Shown here: in pieces, positions 22,708 to 31,461 of the stretch
How the letters are laid out: each line of letters opens with the position of its first letter
Position numbering within the stretch: position 1 is the stretch's first letter
Assembly: GCA_001784565.1 (NCBI GenBank)
Contig: MFRL01000021.1
Coordinates: forward strand, 1-37,679
Direction: 5' to 3'
DNA length: 37,679 nucleotides
Source: Candidatus Melainabacteria bacterium GWF2_37_15
GTDB taxonomy: Bacteria; Cyanobacteriota; Vampirovibrionia; Gastranaerophilales; UBA9971
Made by a program: the position numbers and the translations under genes
The notes under the pieces: model-generated
The model's database searches: none
What the model was told of the DNA's origin: nothing
The model's input: the letters and a program-made list of their open reading frames with translations, nothing else

Positions 22708-22722
22708 GTCGCAAATTGCGAC
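22708..22722 (+). repeat. Perfect 15-nt palindrome before nth
   Basis: GTCGCAA and TTGCGAC flank a single central A, 29 bases before the nth start. It could be an operator or a hairpin following the REP-like element. Confidence 0.5.
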
Positions 22723-22750
22723 TTCAAGTTTTCTCATATATCATAAAAGG

Positions 22751-23380
22751 ATGAAAAACGTTGATATTGCCCAAATAGTAAAAATCCTGGATAATACCTA
22801 CTCCACTCACGTTATGGAGGATAGTTATTCTGGAAATCCATATAAAGCCCTTATTTCCTGCATACTAAGCCTGCGTACTCGGGATGAAGTCACATTCCCT
22901 GTAGCAGAAAAGCTGTTTAAAGTGGCTGACAACCCTAAAAAGATGATTGAACTACCCTACGAAGAACTGTGCAGTATTATAAAATCCATAAACTACTACA
23001 AAACCAAAGCAGAAAATATTCAGCTAATTTCCAGAATCCTGCTTGAAAAATACAACGGGAAAGTGCCGGATAATATGGATGAATTGCTCAGTTTTCGTGG
23101 AGTTGGACGAAAGACTGCTAATATTGTACTATCTGTTGGGTTCAACCAGGATGCAATCGCCGTAGATACTCATGTGCATCGTATTTTTAACAGGCTCGGC
23201 TACGTCAAAACAAAAACCCCTGAAGAAACAGAATTTGAACTCAGAAAGAAAGTGCCGCAAAAGTTATGGAGAAAGATTAATCGGCTATTCGTGCTGCATG
23301 GAAAAGCAATTTGCAAGCCTATAACTCCATTGTGTCATCAGTGTCCTATAATTGCTTTTTGTAATCAAATTATAATATAG
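22751..23380 (+). CDS. nth: Endonuclease III (DNA glycosylase/AP lyase)
   Basis: 209 residues from ATG 22751. It removes oxidised pyrimidines and nicks abasic sites in base-excision repair. The helix-hairpin-helix is LLSFRGVGRKTANIVLSVG with catalytic K121, and catalytic D139 is in AVDTHVHRI. The [4Fe-4S] ligands C188, C195, C198 and C204 are in the exact C-x6-C-x2-C-x5-C arrangement. A longer frame begins at TTG 22685 but its extra residues are encoded by repeat-like palindromic DNA and do not belong to the family. AAAGG adjoins the ATG without a spacer, so initiation signals are weak. Confidence 0.94.
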   Translation: MKNVDIAQIVKILDNTYSTHVMEDSYSGNPYKALISCILSLRTRDEVTFPVAEKLFKVADNPKKMIELPYEELCSIIKSINYYKTKAENIQLISRILLEKYNGKVPDNMDELLSFRGVGRKTANIVLSVGFNQDAIAVDTHVHRIFNRLGYVKTKTPEETEFELRKKVPQKLWRKINRLFVLHGKAICKPITPLCHQCPIIAFCNQIII

Positions 23381-23410
23381 TAATACTTATAAAGAATTTG
23401 AGATGACTTT

Positions 23411-23971
23411 ATGTTTACAAAAGAGCAATTGCTTGAAAAAATTAATGATCCAGAAATGGGGAGCGCAAGTGAAATCACAAATGTCTTAAAGTCATGGCGC
23501 ATTGATCCTATATATGAGGATGAAAATAAGAACGAATATTATGATGAGATGGCCATTTCAAAGCTAAAACATGCCTTAAAACTAAAAGAACAGGGTAAGA
23601 ACGACGAAGAAATTTCTTCTATTGTAAATAACGGCATAATAAACCCAATAACCGCACCGATGGCACGTAATACACAGGCACAAGCATTAAATAATATAAC
23701 ACTGGACGTTACTTCACAAACCCTTTCCTTACTGGCAGAGTCAATTGCGCAGAAAATAACCGGAGAAATAACAGAAAAACTAAAGAATTCTGATATATTC
23801 GAGCCGCTAATGGACTCAACCAGATTAAAAAGAGATAATGAAATACTTTCAAGACAGGTCAGTCAGATTCTTGAAGAAAATAAAAAGCTTATAACAAGAA
23901 ACAATATGCTTCAAAAGGAAAACGCAAAATTCCGACACCTTGCCGGGCAATTGTACTTTAAACAGCAATAG
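23411..23971 (+). CDS. Putative MerR-like HTH protein with C-terminal coiled coil
   Basis: 186 residues. The N-terminal 65 residues (KEQLLEKINDPEMGSASEITNVLKSWRIDPIYEDENKNEYYDEMAISKLKHALKLKEQGKNDEEISSIV) look like a MerR-type winged helix: HTH, a short wing with N-EYYDE, then a helix with LKLKEQGKNDEEI. A Thr/Ala-rich linker follows, then a heptad-patterned coiled coil at about 135-180 (LKRDNEILSRQVSQILEENKKLITRNNMLQKENAKFRHLAGQLY). It is probably a dimeric DNA-binding protein; its targets are unknown. It is convergent with clpX across a shared terminator. Confidence 0.65.
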   Translation: MFTKEQLLEKINDPEMGSASEITNVLKSWRIDPIYEDENKNEYYDEMAISKLKHALKLKEQGKNDEEISSIVNNGIINPITAPMARNTQAQALNNITLDVTSQTLSLLAESIAQKITGEITEKLKNSDIFEPLMDSTRLKRDNEILSRQVSQILEENKKLITRNNMLQKENAKFRHLAGQLYFKQQ

Positions 23972-23973
23972 TA

Positions 23974-24010
23974 AAGAAGATGAACCCACCTAAGGTGGGT
24001 TCATCTTCTT
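23974..24010. terminator. Bidirectional terminator between the MerR-like gene and clpX
   Basis: A perfect 17-bp stem, AAGAAGATGAACCCACC with GGTGGGTTCATCTTCTT, closes a 3-nt loop (TAA). It starts right after the plus-strand stop and reaches into the clpX stop codon, so it serves both convergent genes. The U-rich arms stand in for a separate U-tract. Confidence 0.85.
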
Positions 24011-25346
24011 ACGCTATTTCTTCTTCTTTTTCTACTTCTTCAGGCTTTTTCCTGTTTTTCTTGGCTTTGTCCAGATGAAGCAGCTCAGCAACTGATTCCT
24101 TCTTCTTTACCATTTCAGGCGTTACTGTAAATAGTTCAATATCTTTCCTGGAAGGCACTTCATACATAATATCAAGCATTATCTCTTCAACAATAGACCG
24201 CAAAGCCCGTGCGCCGGTTTTTCTCTTTAAGGCTTCCTTTGCAATCTGCTTTATGGCTTCCTGTTCGAATTCAAGCTTTACATTATCCATTTTAAGCAAT
24301 TCTTGATACTGCTTAATAATGGCATTTTTCGGCGCTGTAAGTATTTGTACCAGCGCTTCCTGATCCAGAGGATCAAGAACAGCATAAACAGGCACCCTGC
24401 CTATGAATTCAGGAATCATGCCGAATTTAATAATATCTTCAGGCACCATGTTTTTAAGCATTTTAGCCTGGTTAATTTCTCTTTCATAAGATTCTTTTGC
24501 ATTGGTAGCGCCAAAACCAAGGGTTTTACCTGTTCCTGCACGTGCATCGACTATCTTATCAAGTCCAACAAACGCTCCACCAACGATGAAAAGAATGTTA
24601 GCTGTATCAATCTGGATAAACTCCTGGTGAGGGTGTTTTCTTCCCCCCTGTGGAGGCACATTAGCAATAGTCCCTTCTATCATCTTTAACAGGGCCTGCT
24701 GTACGCCTTCTCCGCTAACATCTCTTGTAATGCTCGGATTTTCAGACTTTCTTGCTATTTTATCTATTTCATCTATGTATATAATGCCTCTTTCTGCTTT
24801 TGCAGCATCGAATTCAGCGCTTTGATACAGTCTTAAAAGAATATTTTCAACGTCATCGCCTACATACCCGGCTTCAGTCAATGTGGTCGCGTCTGCTACA
24901 GCAAACGGAACATTGAGCATTTTAGCAAGAGTCTGCGCCAGAAGGGTTTTTCCGCTTCCTGTCGGCCCGACAAGAAGTATATTGCTCTTTTGGATTTCTA
25001 TAGCATCTTTTTTCTCTTCATTGGATTTAAAATTGTGATTTATTCTTTTGTAATGGTTGTATACAGCTACTGCTAGCTGTTTTTTAGCGTCATCCTGCCC
25101 AATTATATGCTGATCAAGATACTCTTTTATTTCATAAGGTTTTGGTACCTCTGACATTGGAGGAGCTGATTTCTTTTCTTCTTCCCCTTCCTTTGTTTCA
25201 AGGAATTCTTCATCAAGTATCTCATTGCACAGGTCAACGCATTCATCACATATATATACTTCAGGTCCGGCAATAAGTTTTTTCACCTGGTCCTGAGTTT
25301 TACCGCAAAAAGAACATTTTAAGCGGCTGTCGTCTCGTTTAACCAT
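24009..25346 (-). CDS. clpX: ATP-dependent Clp protease ATP-binding subunit ClpX
   Basis: 445 residues with AGGAGA before the ATG. ClpX is the hexameric AAA+ unfoldase that feeds substrates to ClpP. The N-terminal zinc-binding domain has C11, C14, C33 and C36. Walker A GPTGSGKT is at 127-134, Walker B in [11 protein letters not shown], and sensor/arginine-finger segments follow. The ClpP-docking loop reads LGF (TLGFGAT) where E. coli has IGF. The acidic tail ([13 protein letters not shown]) is a little long. It is last in tig-clpP-clpX, 15 bases after clpP. Confidence 0.97.
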   Translation of the reverse strand: MVKRDDSRLKCSFCGKTQDQVKKLIAGPEVYICDECVDLCNEILDEEFLETKEGEEEKKSAPPMSEVPKPYEIKEYLDQHIIGQDDAKKQLAVAVYNHYKRINHNFKSNEEKKDAIEIQKSNILLVGPTGSGKTLLAQTLAKMLNVPFAVADATTLTEAGYVGDDVENILLRLYQSAEFDAAKAERGIIYIDEIDKIARKSENPSITRDVSGEGVQQALLKMIEGTIANVPPQGGRKHPHQEFIQIDTANILFIVGGAFVGLDKIVDARAGTGKTLGFGATNAKESYEREINQAKMLKNMVPEDIIKFGMIPEFIGRVPVYAVLDPLDQEALVQILTAPKNAIIKQYQELLKMDNVKLEFEQEAIKQIAKEALKRKTGARALRSIVEEIMLDIMYEVPSRKDIELFTVTPEMVKKKESVAELLHLDKAKKNRKKPEEVEKEEEIA

Positions 25347-25361
25347 AGTCTCTCCTACGTT

Positions 25362-25985
25362 TTAAGTTTCTTCAGTGGCCTCTTTTTTCTCTAATTTTGT
25401 AATTACTTTGTCTACCATTCCATATTCGACAGCTTCCTGAGGAGACATTATATAATCTCTATCGGTATCTTTTTCTATTTTCTTAAAGCTCTGGCCTGTG
25501 TGCTTTGCCAGAAGTTCATTTAAAGTTCTCTTAATCCTGGTTATTTCAGCTGCCTGGATTTCTATATCAGTAGCCTGACCCTGGGCTCCGCCAAGAGGCT
25601 GGTGGATAAGGATTCTTGAATTAGGTAAAGCCATACGTTTGCCTTTTGTTCCGGCAGCGAGTAGGAATGCACCCATACTTGCCGCCTGGCCAAGACAAAT
25701 GGTATTAACATCAGCTCTGATGTGCTGCATAGTATCATATATTGCCAGTCCGGCTGTTACGCTTCCGCCAGGACTGTTTATATAGAGCATAATATCTTTT
25801 TCCGGGTTCTCGGAATCAAGAAGTAACAATTGTGCAACTATAAGGTTTGCAACCATGTCATCAACCGGAGTGCCCAAAAATATTATTCTTTCTCTTAACA
25901 GTCTTGAAAAAATATCAAAAGATCTTTCTCCACGGCTGGACTGTTCTATAACTACAGGTACATAAGCGTTTGTAATCAATCCCAT
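25362..25985 (-). CDS. clpP: ATP-dependent Clp protease proteolytic subunit ClpP
   Basis: 207 residues. This serine peptidase forms the tetradecameric chamber that degrades proteins delivered by ClpX. Catalytic triad: S103 ([11 protein letters not shown]), H128 ([10 protein letters not shown]) and D177 ([11 protein letters not shown]). The N-terminal start ([38 protein letters not shown]) is typical, with a short propeptide region at most. It sits between tig (16 bases upstream) and clpX. Confidence 0.98.
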   Translation of the reverse strand: MGLITNAYVPVVIEQSSRGERSFDIFSRLLRERIIFLGTPVDDMVANLIVAQLLLLDSENPEKDIMLYINSPGGSVTAGLAIYDTMQHIRADVNTICLGQAASMGAFLLAAGTKGKRMALPNSRILIHQPLGGAQGQATDIEIQAAEITRIKRTLNELLAKHTGQSFKKIEKDTDRDYIMSPQEAVEYGMVDKVITKLEKKEATEET

Positions 25986-26001
25986 TAGTATAACCCCTCT
26001 T

Positions 26002-27309
26002 TTAAATTGAATCGTCCTTAATATATTTTACTTCATTATTGTCTAAAAGATAATTAACAATTTTTTGACTCATTATTTGCTGGGATAATCCCTGAGCAAT
26101 TGCCGGATTTTGTGACATCTGGTCATATATTGCCTTATCCTCAACATTATAATTAATTGCCAGTTCTCTTACCTTTTCAGCGAAATCTTCTTCTGTTAGC
26201 TGAATATTCTCAGTTTTTGCTATTGCGCTCAGTACAAGACTGGTTTTTACACGTTTTGTAGCTTCTTCCCTGAGGCTGTTCCAGGTATTTTCATATCCCT
26301 GCTTTTCAATAACTTTTTCCCACGATACACCCTGGCTCTTGAAGTTTTTTTCTACTTCTTCCATAAGGAATTTGGCTTCACGGTTAATCATTGTATCCGG
26401 TGTATCAAGTTTGGTTTCTTCAATGATTTTATCTATAATAGCTTTTTCTGCTCTTATTCGGTTTTCATTTTCCCGAGTTTGATCCAGGTACTTTTGCAAG
26501 TCAGCTTTTAAGTCTTCAATTGTGTTAAAAGGCCCTAATTTTTGAGCAAACTCATCGTTTAATTCAGGCAATACCTTCTTTTTAATTTCATTTATTTTTA
26601 TTATGAATTCAGCATTTTTTCCTGCAATATTTTTGTCCTGGTAATCTTCGGGGAAAGTAACATTAATAGTAAATTCTTCACCAATATTTTTGCCTACAAT
26701 CTGCTCTGCAAAGCCAGGAATAAAATGACTATTCGCAAGATCAAGCTGGTGATTTTTTCCAGCTCCGCCTTTTATTGGCTCACCTTCGATACTTCCGTTA
26801 AAGTCTATAAAAACAATGTCATCTTTATCAGTCGGCCTGCCTACAACTTCTTCCATCTTTGCAAATTTATTCTGCAAATGTTCAAGCTGTTGTTCAAGCG
26901 CATTTTCTTCTACCTTAAATTCAGGCACATCAACCGTTCTGCCTTTATATTTAGGCAGGGTGATTTCAGGTTTAACTTCTATTCTTGCTGTAACAGTAAC
27001 AGGCTGACCTACTTCAAAATTATATGATTCAATAACCGGCTCAGTAACCAAATCAAGCTGATGCTCGCTTATTACATCCGCTAAAATACCGGGAAGTAAA
27101 GTATCAAGAACTCTTTCCTTGATTCTGTCCTGTCCGACATGCTTTTCAATTATAGCCCTTGGGGCTTTGCCTTTTCTGAACCCTGGGATCGTAACATTTT
27201 CCCCGAACTGTCTACAGGCTTTATTGTATTCCTGTCCGGCAACCTCATTATCAATCTCAACATTTAACTTAAAAACATTGTTATCAAATTTTTCTAAAGT
27301 TGTTTTCAT
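26002..27309 (-). CDS. tig: Trigger factor (ribosome-associated chaperone)
   Basis: 435 residues. Trigger factor binds at the ribosome exit tunnel and shields nascent chains. The ribosome-binding signature GFRKGKAP is at 43-50. A FKBP-type prolyl isomerase domain spans about 150-245 ([46 protein letters not shown]), and a long helical C-terminal chaperone domain follows. It is first gene of the minus-strand tig-clpP-clpX operon and divergent from the decarboxylase gene across about 107 bases, where both promoters must lie. Confidence 0.96.
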   Translation of the reverse strand: MKTTLEKFDNNVFKLNVEIDNEVAGQEYNKACRQFGENVTIPGFRKGKAPRAIIEKHVGQDRIKERVLDTLLPGILADVISEHQLDLVTEPVIESYNFEVGQPVTVTARIEVKPEITLPKYKGRTVDVPEFKVEENALEQQLEHLQNKFAKMEEVVGRPTDKDDIVFIDFNGSIEGEPIKGGAGKNHQLDLANSHFIPGFAEQIVGKNIGEEFTINVTFPEDYQDKNIAGKNAEFIIKINEIKKKVLPELNDEFAQKLGPFNTIEDLKADLQKYLDQTRENENRIRAEKAIIDKIIEETKLDTPDTMINREAKFLMEEVEKNFKSQGVSWEKVIEKQGYENTWNSLREEATKRVKTSLVLSAIAKTENIQLTEEDFAEKVRELAINYNVEDKAIYDQMSQNPAIAQGLSQQIMSQKIVNYLLDNNEVKYIKDDSI

Positions 27310-27416
27310 ATTTTACTCGTCCATTCCCATAATATTCACAGTATTAATGGTACACTTAAAATAATATAAATCAAACCTTGGTTATTTATACTCACATTAA
27401 TGAAGGAGATTTTAAT

Positions 27417-29066
27417 ATGAGCGACCATTCCCCGGAAACAACCACTATAGCAAATTATTTGATACAGCAGCTTAAAAACGCCGGAATAGAGCATATATTT
27501 GGGATTCCAGGCGATTATGTCATAAACTTTTTTAGTGAAATAGATAAAAACGGCATTAAAACCATAGGAACCTGCACGGAACAGGGAGCTGCTTTTGCGG
27601 CAGATGCGTATGCCAGGCTGAATGGGATTGGTGCATTATGTGTTACCTACTGTGTGGGCGGGTTGAATACCATAAACGCTGTTGCAGGGGCTTATGCAGA
27701 AAAAGCTCCACTGGTTGTAATAAGCGGAGCCCCTGGAACCTGCGAACATAATAACGATTATCTTCTGCACCATTCCATAAGAGACCAGGACTCGCAATTA
27801 AATATGTTTAAAGAAGTAACTGTTTCTCAAACCAGGCTAAGTGACCCGCATAATGCACCTTTTGAGATAAACAGAGTAATTAAGGACTGTCTTCATTATA
27901 AAAGACCGGTTTATATCGAACTGCCAAGAGATATGGTGCATGCAAAGTGTGTTGTCCCCATAGTAAAACAGGAAACCAAATGTATTTCCAGCCCGGCTGT
28001 TATTGAAGAAGCACTGGTTGAATCCGTTGAAATGATTAAAGCTGCAAAAAACCCTATTATTATGGGCTGCGTTGAAATCAGAAGATACGGGCTTGAGCAG
28101 GAATTTACGGATTTGCTGGAAAAATCAGGCTACCCATATGTAACGACTATTCTGGGAAAATCCATTATTGATGAATCCCATCCTCAATTTGCAGGCGTAT
28201 ATATGGGCAAAATGGGAGACCCCGACATTAAGGAATTAATTGAAAAAAGTGACTGCATAATCATGCTTGGCGTGTTAATGACCGATACTAATCTTGGAAA
28301 TGCGCAGCTTGATGTTTCTAAAACAATCTATGCTACGGCGGATCAACTTTGCATAAAACATCATTACTACAAGGAAATAAACCTTAAAGAATATATGAGC
28401 AAGCTTTCAGGCTTATTAGCGGATTTAAAAAAGAATTCTACTATGGCTAAAGCTGAATTAGAACAATATACTCCTGATAATAATGCCCCAATAACCGTAA
28501 CAAGGTTTTTCCAGAGGCTCAACAGCTTTGTTCGGGAAAATTCAATGGTAATATGCGATGTGGGCGACTGTTTATTCGGTTCTGTTGACTTAAAAATGCC
28601 TAAAAATTCAAGCTATCTCGGGCCTGCATATTATACTTCCATGGGTTATGCAGTACCTGCAACCCTGGGGGCCATGATTGCAAAGCCTGACAACAGGCCC
28701 ATAGTCATAGTGGGCGATGGGGCTTTCCAAATGACAGGGATGGAGCTGTCTTCCATAGCCAAAAACAAGCTGAACCCTATTGTATTCATTGTGAATAACA
28801 AAGGATACACAACCCAGAGATACCTAAAAGACGGTCCGTACAATGATATTAACAACTGGAATTATCATCTTGTGCCTGATCTTATAGGCTCAGGCGTAGG
28901 GCTTGAGGTTAAAACAGAGCAGGAACTGGAAGAAGCCCTTATTACAGCGGAAAACAACACAGACAGTTTTTCAATAATTAATGTACATTTTGATAAATTT
29001 GATAAATCCCCGACTTTATACAGACTGACCAGCCAGGTTAAGCAAAAGGTGCTGAATCAAGGGTAA
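27417..29066 (+). CDS. Thiamine-diphosphate 2-oxoacid decarboxylase (pyruvate/indolepyruvate type)
   Basis: 549 residues from ATG 27417, chosen for GAAGGAG 7 bases upstream; the frame begins earlier at 27378 without a ribosome site. Cofactor-activating E55 is in CTEQGAAFAADAYAR. The His-His pair at 118-119 (LLHHSIRDQ) is the mark of the decarboxylase branch and is absent from acetolactate synthases. The ThDP-Mg motif is GDG 433-435 through NN 460-461. Pyruvate decarboxylase makes acetaldehyde for ethanol fermentation; indolepyruvate or branched-chain oxoacid substrates are alternatives that residues alone do not settle. It is cytoplasmic. An HigA gene follows 26 bases after its stop, perhaps in the same transcript. 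Confidence 0.88.
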   Translation: MSDHSPETTTIANYLIQQLKNAGIEHIFGIPGDYVINFFSEIDKNGIKTIGTCTEQGAAFAADAYARLNGIGALCVTYCVGGLNTINAVAGAYAEKAPLVVISGAPGTCEHNNDYLLHHSIRDQDSQLNMFKEVTVSQTRLSDPHNAPFEINRVIKDCLHYKRPVYIELPRDMVHAKCVVPIVKQETKCISSPAVIEEALVESVEMIKAAKNPIIMGCVEIRRYGLEQEFTDLLEKSGYPYVTTILGKSIIDESHPQFAGVYMGKMGDPDIKELIEKSDCIIMLGVLMTDTNLGNAQLDVSKTIYATADQLCIKHHYYKEINLKEYMSKLSGLLADLKKNSTMAKAELEQYTPDNNAPITVTRFFQRLNSFVRENSMVICDVGDCLFGSVDLKMPKNSSYLGPAYYTSMGYAVPATLGAMIAKPDNRPIVIVGDGAFQMTGMELSSIAKNKLNPIVFIVNNKGYTTQRYLKDGPYNDINNWNYHLVPDLIGSGVGLEVKTEQELEEALITAENNTDSFSIINVHFDKFDKSPTLYRLTSQVKQKVLNQG

Positions 29067-29092
29067 GGGGCTGTGACTTAAAGGACAATAAA

Positions 29093-29410
29093 ATGACTGA
29101 ATATTTTGATATCCCGCATATAGGCAAAGTTTTATTCGATGAATTTTTAGAGCCTTTAAATCTTTCTCAAAACGCTCTGGCAAAAGCTATAAATGTTCCT
29201 TCTAACAGAATTAATGCAATTATTAGAGGACAAAGAGGTATTACAGCTGATACAAACCTAAGGCTTACAAAATATTTTGGTTTAACAAAGGGATATTTTT
29301 TAAGATTGCAGGCAGAATTAGAATTATTAGAATCAGAGCGAAAGATTGAAAACGATTTATCTAATATAGTTCCAATTGATTATAACAGCCTGAAAAAGGT
29401 ATCTGGCTAA
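29093..29410 (+). CDS. higA: HigA-type antitoxin-like HTH protein (no HigB partner seen)
   Basis: 105 residues with AAAGGA upstream. The XRE domain IGKVLFDEFLEPLNLSQNALAKAINVPSNRINAIIRGQRGITADTNLRLTKYFGLTKGYFLRLQAEL is the standard HigA/VapI (VapI-like) antitoxin sequence. HigB toxins normally precede higA, but here the upstream gene is the decarboxylase and no toxin-like frame is present in the 26-base gap or just downstream. It may be an orphan antitoxin, a repurposed regulator of the decarboxylase, or a remnant of a lost pair. The transcript would run antisense over tRNA-Gly(CCC) before the terminator at 29520-29541. Confidence 0.85.
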   Translation: MTEYFDIPHIGKVLFDEFLEPLNLSQNALAKAINVPSNRINAIIRGQRGITADTNLRLTKYFGLTKGYFLRLQAELELLESERKIENDLSNIVPIDYNSLKKVSG

Positions 29411-29424
29411 TAGTTAAATAAAAT

Positions 29425-29496
29425 AGCGGGAGACGAGGCTCGAACTCGCGACCTCTTCCTTGGGAAGGAAGCATTCTACCATTGAACTACACCCGC
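29425..29496 (-). tRNA. tRNA-Gly (CCC)
   Basis: On the minus strand the cloverleaf has acceptor GCGGGTG, D-arm TAGTTCAATGGTAGAA, anticodon loop TTCCCAA (anticodon CCC) and T-arm with GTTCGAG. The acceptor stem has a U-U mismatch at pair 6-67 (GCGGGTG against CTCCCGC), and CCA is not encoded (ATT follows the discriminator). It is otherwise nearly identical to the neighbouring tRNA-Gly(GCC), from which it probably arose. Confidence 0.85.
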
Positions 29497-29519
29497 TTAT
29501 TACTTTTATTTACTATAAT

Positions 29520-29541
29520 GGTGCGACATGCGCACCTTTTT
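29520..29541 (+). terminator. Terminator between the two tRNA-Gly genes (plus direction)
   Basis: GGTGCG, loop ACATG, CGCACC, followed by TTTTTG. The U-tract is on the plus strand, so it ends transcripts coming from the decarboxylase-HigA side, after they have crossed the tRNA-Gly(CCC) gene in antisense. Confidence 0.7.
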
Positions 29542-29553
29542 GAATTCTTAAAA

Positions 29554-29628
29554 TGGAGCGGGAGACGAGGCTCGAACTCGCGACCTCTTCCTTGGCAAGG
29601 AAGCATTCTACCACTGAACTACTCCCGC
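29554..29628 (-). tRNA. tRNA-Gly (GCC)
   Basis: A complete cloverleaf on the minus strand: acceptor GCGGGAG pairs fully with CTCCCGC, D-arm TAGTTCAGTGGTAGAA, anticodon loop TTGCCAA (anticodon GCC), T-arm GTTCGAG. The 3' CCA is encoded (29554-29556). This is the canonical major glycine tRNA. Confidence 0.95.
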
Positions 29629-29686
29629 ATACTTGCCATATACATAGTACATGCAGAAAACTTTAATTTCAAGTAAAAAATTTAAA

Positions 29687-30238
29687 TTAATCTTCTACAG
29701 GAATAATAAGTTTTTGGCCTATTTTAAGTTTATGAGGACTATCCATATTATTTGCTGACTGAATTTTATTTACTTTTGAAGGACTGCCGTTACCGTAAAA
29801 TTTGTAGGCTATTCTCTCCAGGGTATCCCCGCTTTGTACTTTATATTCAGCAGTTGTAGTAAGCACTGATCCATTGTTTTCAGCAGAAGGTGTTACATTT
29901 ACCACAGGATTTGCTGATTTTATGCTTGCTTTTTCCCACAGGTTTAACTCTGCAAGATTATCTCTGGATGGATTTCCAAAGTTTAAAATAGCAGTCATTA
30001 TAATCATAATAATAATGCCTGCAACAAAACCTACGCACAGATAAACAAACGGAGACTTTTCCTCCTTTGAATTTATCCTGTAGCCCTGCCATAATATGTC
30101 AAGTTCTCTTTCTTTATCGGATCTCACATACACCCCCGGTGAACAATCATATTGGGTTGCCCTTTTTGGTAAAAGTTCATCCAAAGCTAATACCCTTTCG
30201 TTTGACATATTGCTTTTTCTTACAGCTTTTGTTCTCAT
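29687..30238 (-). CDS. Membrane-anchored LysM protein
   Basis: 183 residues from ATG 30238, chosen for GAGG 5 bases upstream; an earlier in-frame TTG at 30262 has no such site. The cytoplasmic N-terminal 75 residues (KSNMSNERVLALDELLPKRATQYD...) precede one transmembrane helix (PFVYLCVGFVAGIIIMIIMTAIL). An outer linker leads to a C-terminal LysM domain (EYKVQSGDTLERIAYKFYGNGSPSKVNKIQSANNMDSPHKLKIGQKLIIPVED), which binds peptidoglycan or related glycans. So it ties the membrane to the wall. The cytoplasmic tail may bind a partner; it is not a domain I know. Confidence 0.85.
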   Translation of the reverse strand: MRTKAVRKSNMSNERVLALDELLPKRATQYDCSPGVYVRSDKERELDILWQGYRINSKEEKSPFVYLCVGFVAGIIIMIIMTAILNFGNPSRDNLAELNLWEKASIKSANPVVNVTPSAENNGSVLTTTAEYKVQSGDTLERIAYKFYGNGSPSKVNKIQSANNMDSPHKLKIGQKLIIPVED

Positions 30239-30495
30239 CAGATCCTCGCTAAACTTTCCCAAATTTTAATAAAGTTATCATAATTAAGAAATATTTCGGA
30301 AGCAAGCTTCTTTACATTTCAACACTAAAGTTTAATGTTAAAAAACATGAGAATCTGTGTAAAATAAGCTGAGGTAAAGTAATAAAAGTAAAATGTCTTT
30401 CTGAAATATATTTTAACATATATTTTGATACTTCTTTACAAAATTCATATTTTCCGAAAAACTGTTAGAATTTTTAATATAAATGAGAAAAGAAT

Positions 30496-31458
30496 ATGCT
30501 TAAAAATAAAAAACTTAAAGAGCTGATAAGTCAATATATCAGTAAATACAACCTTAGCCTAAAAGATTATAACGTACTGGTACCGATTATGGATAATGAG
30601 CCACTCTTATTTGGAGTGATAGCAGGCATGGCCGGCGCTAATAACATTTACGTATTTAATCCTAAAATTAATATTAATGAAAAACATAATGCCGTACCCG
30701 GGGAATTTGCTTTTAACCTTAATATAATTGGCAGTCTGCCATATGAAGTTCTACCTAACCTTAATATACTTCTAAAAAATACAACAATTTCTTTAAAAGA
30801 CGAAAAAACAAACTGTCTTCCGCTGCGCAATTTCGTTATAAGCTCATTACCTTTAAACTTAGACTTTTTAGGATCTCAAGACCCTGATATAAAAACACTT
30901 AAAGCAAAGAAAATACCTGTGTTAAACCACAACCCCGAAGATCAGCGTCTTGACCTGTATCAACACCTTTCCCATATTGTATTAAAACGCTGTTACAAAC
31001 ATGGTATCGATATTTTCAGGTCAAAAATATTGCTTGTGGGACACGGAACCTTTTTAAATACAACTTTAAGCCTCCTTAAATCATTGGGGGCAATGGTATA
31101 TGTATGTAATACAGGCCTTCCATTTGACCAGACTTATGTTTTAAAACACTTAAAAGATATTGACGTCATTATTGCAATGGATTATCCCAAGCAAGAAATC
31201 CAGGTCATAGGCAGTAAAGGAGTTATTGAAATTGGCGATATAGTTGATTTGAGCCCATTTGTAAGAATTTTGCACATAAGCGGTGAAATTGAAACAGGCT
31301 CGCTTAAATTAGGCGGGATTCGCTACTATCCTGATGAAATAAACCAGGAATCTCTAAATGTTAGCATTAACGAACTGGGAGAACGTGGCCAGGTTGAAAT
31401 AGCGGTTAATTGCCTTAAATTAGCTGAAAATTACCTGAAAATAGGAAGCATAATTTAA
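30496..31458 (+). CDS. Rossmann-fold protein of unknown function
   Basis: 320 residues. The C-terminal half contains a dinucleotide-binding segment (FRSKILLVGHGTFLNTTLSLLKSLGAMVYVCNTG, with V-G-H-G-T-F-L), then DVIIAMDYP and VIEIGDIVDLSPFVRILHISGEIETGSLKLGG. This layout is like the NAD domains of S-adenosylhomocysteine hydrolase and related enzymes, but the N-terminal half (YNVLVPIMDNEPLLFGVIAGMAGANNIYVFNPK) is not a family I can name. It is cytoplasmic, with no signal. The next gene, a sugar-binding lipoprotein, starts 3 bases after its stop, so the two are co-expressed. Confidence 0.7.
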   Translation: MLKNKKLKELISQYISKYNLSLKDYNVLVPIMDNEPLLFGVIAGMAGANNIYVFNPKININEKHNAVPGEFAFNLNIIGSLPYEVLPNLNILLKNTTISLKDEKTNCLPLRNFVISSLPLNLDFLGSQDPDIKTLKAKKIPVLNHNPEDQRLDLYQHLSHIVLKRCYKHGIDIFRSKILLVGHGTFLNTTLSLLKSLGAMVYVCNTGLPFDQTYVLKHLKDIDVIIAMDYPKQEIQVIGSKGVIEIGDIVDLSPFVRILHISGEIETGSLKLGGIRYYPDEINQESLNVSINELGERGQVEIAVNCLKLAENYLKIGSII

Positions 31459-31461
31459 ACT

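Noticed and set aside
22685-22750. TTG 22685 as the start of nth
   Set aside because: The extra codons come from palindromic repeat-like DNA and do not fit endonuclease III N-termini.
24303-24689. Plus-strand open frame opposite clpX
   Set aside because: clpX is unmistakable on the other strand; the frame reflects its codon pattern.
27417-29066. Acetolactate synthase for the ThDP enzyme
   Set aside because: The HH pair at 118-119 and overall length match decarboxylases, and there is no regulatory-subunit gene beside it.
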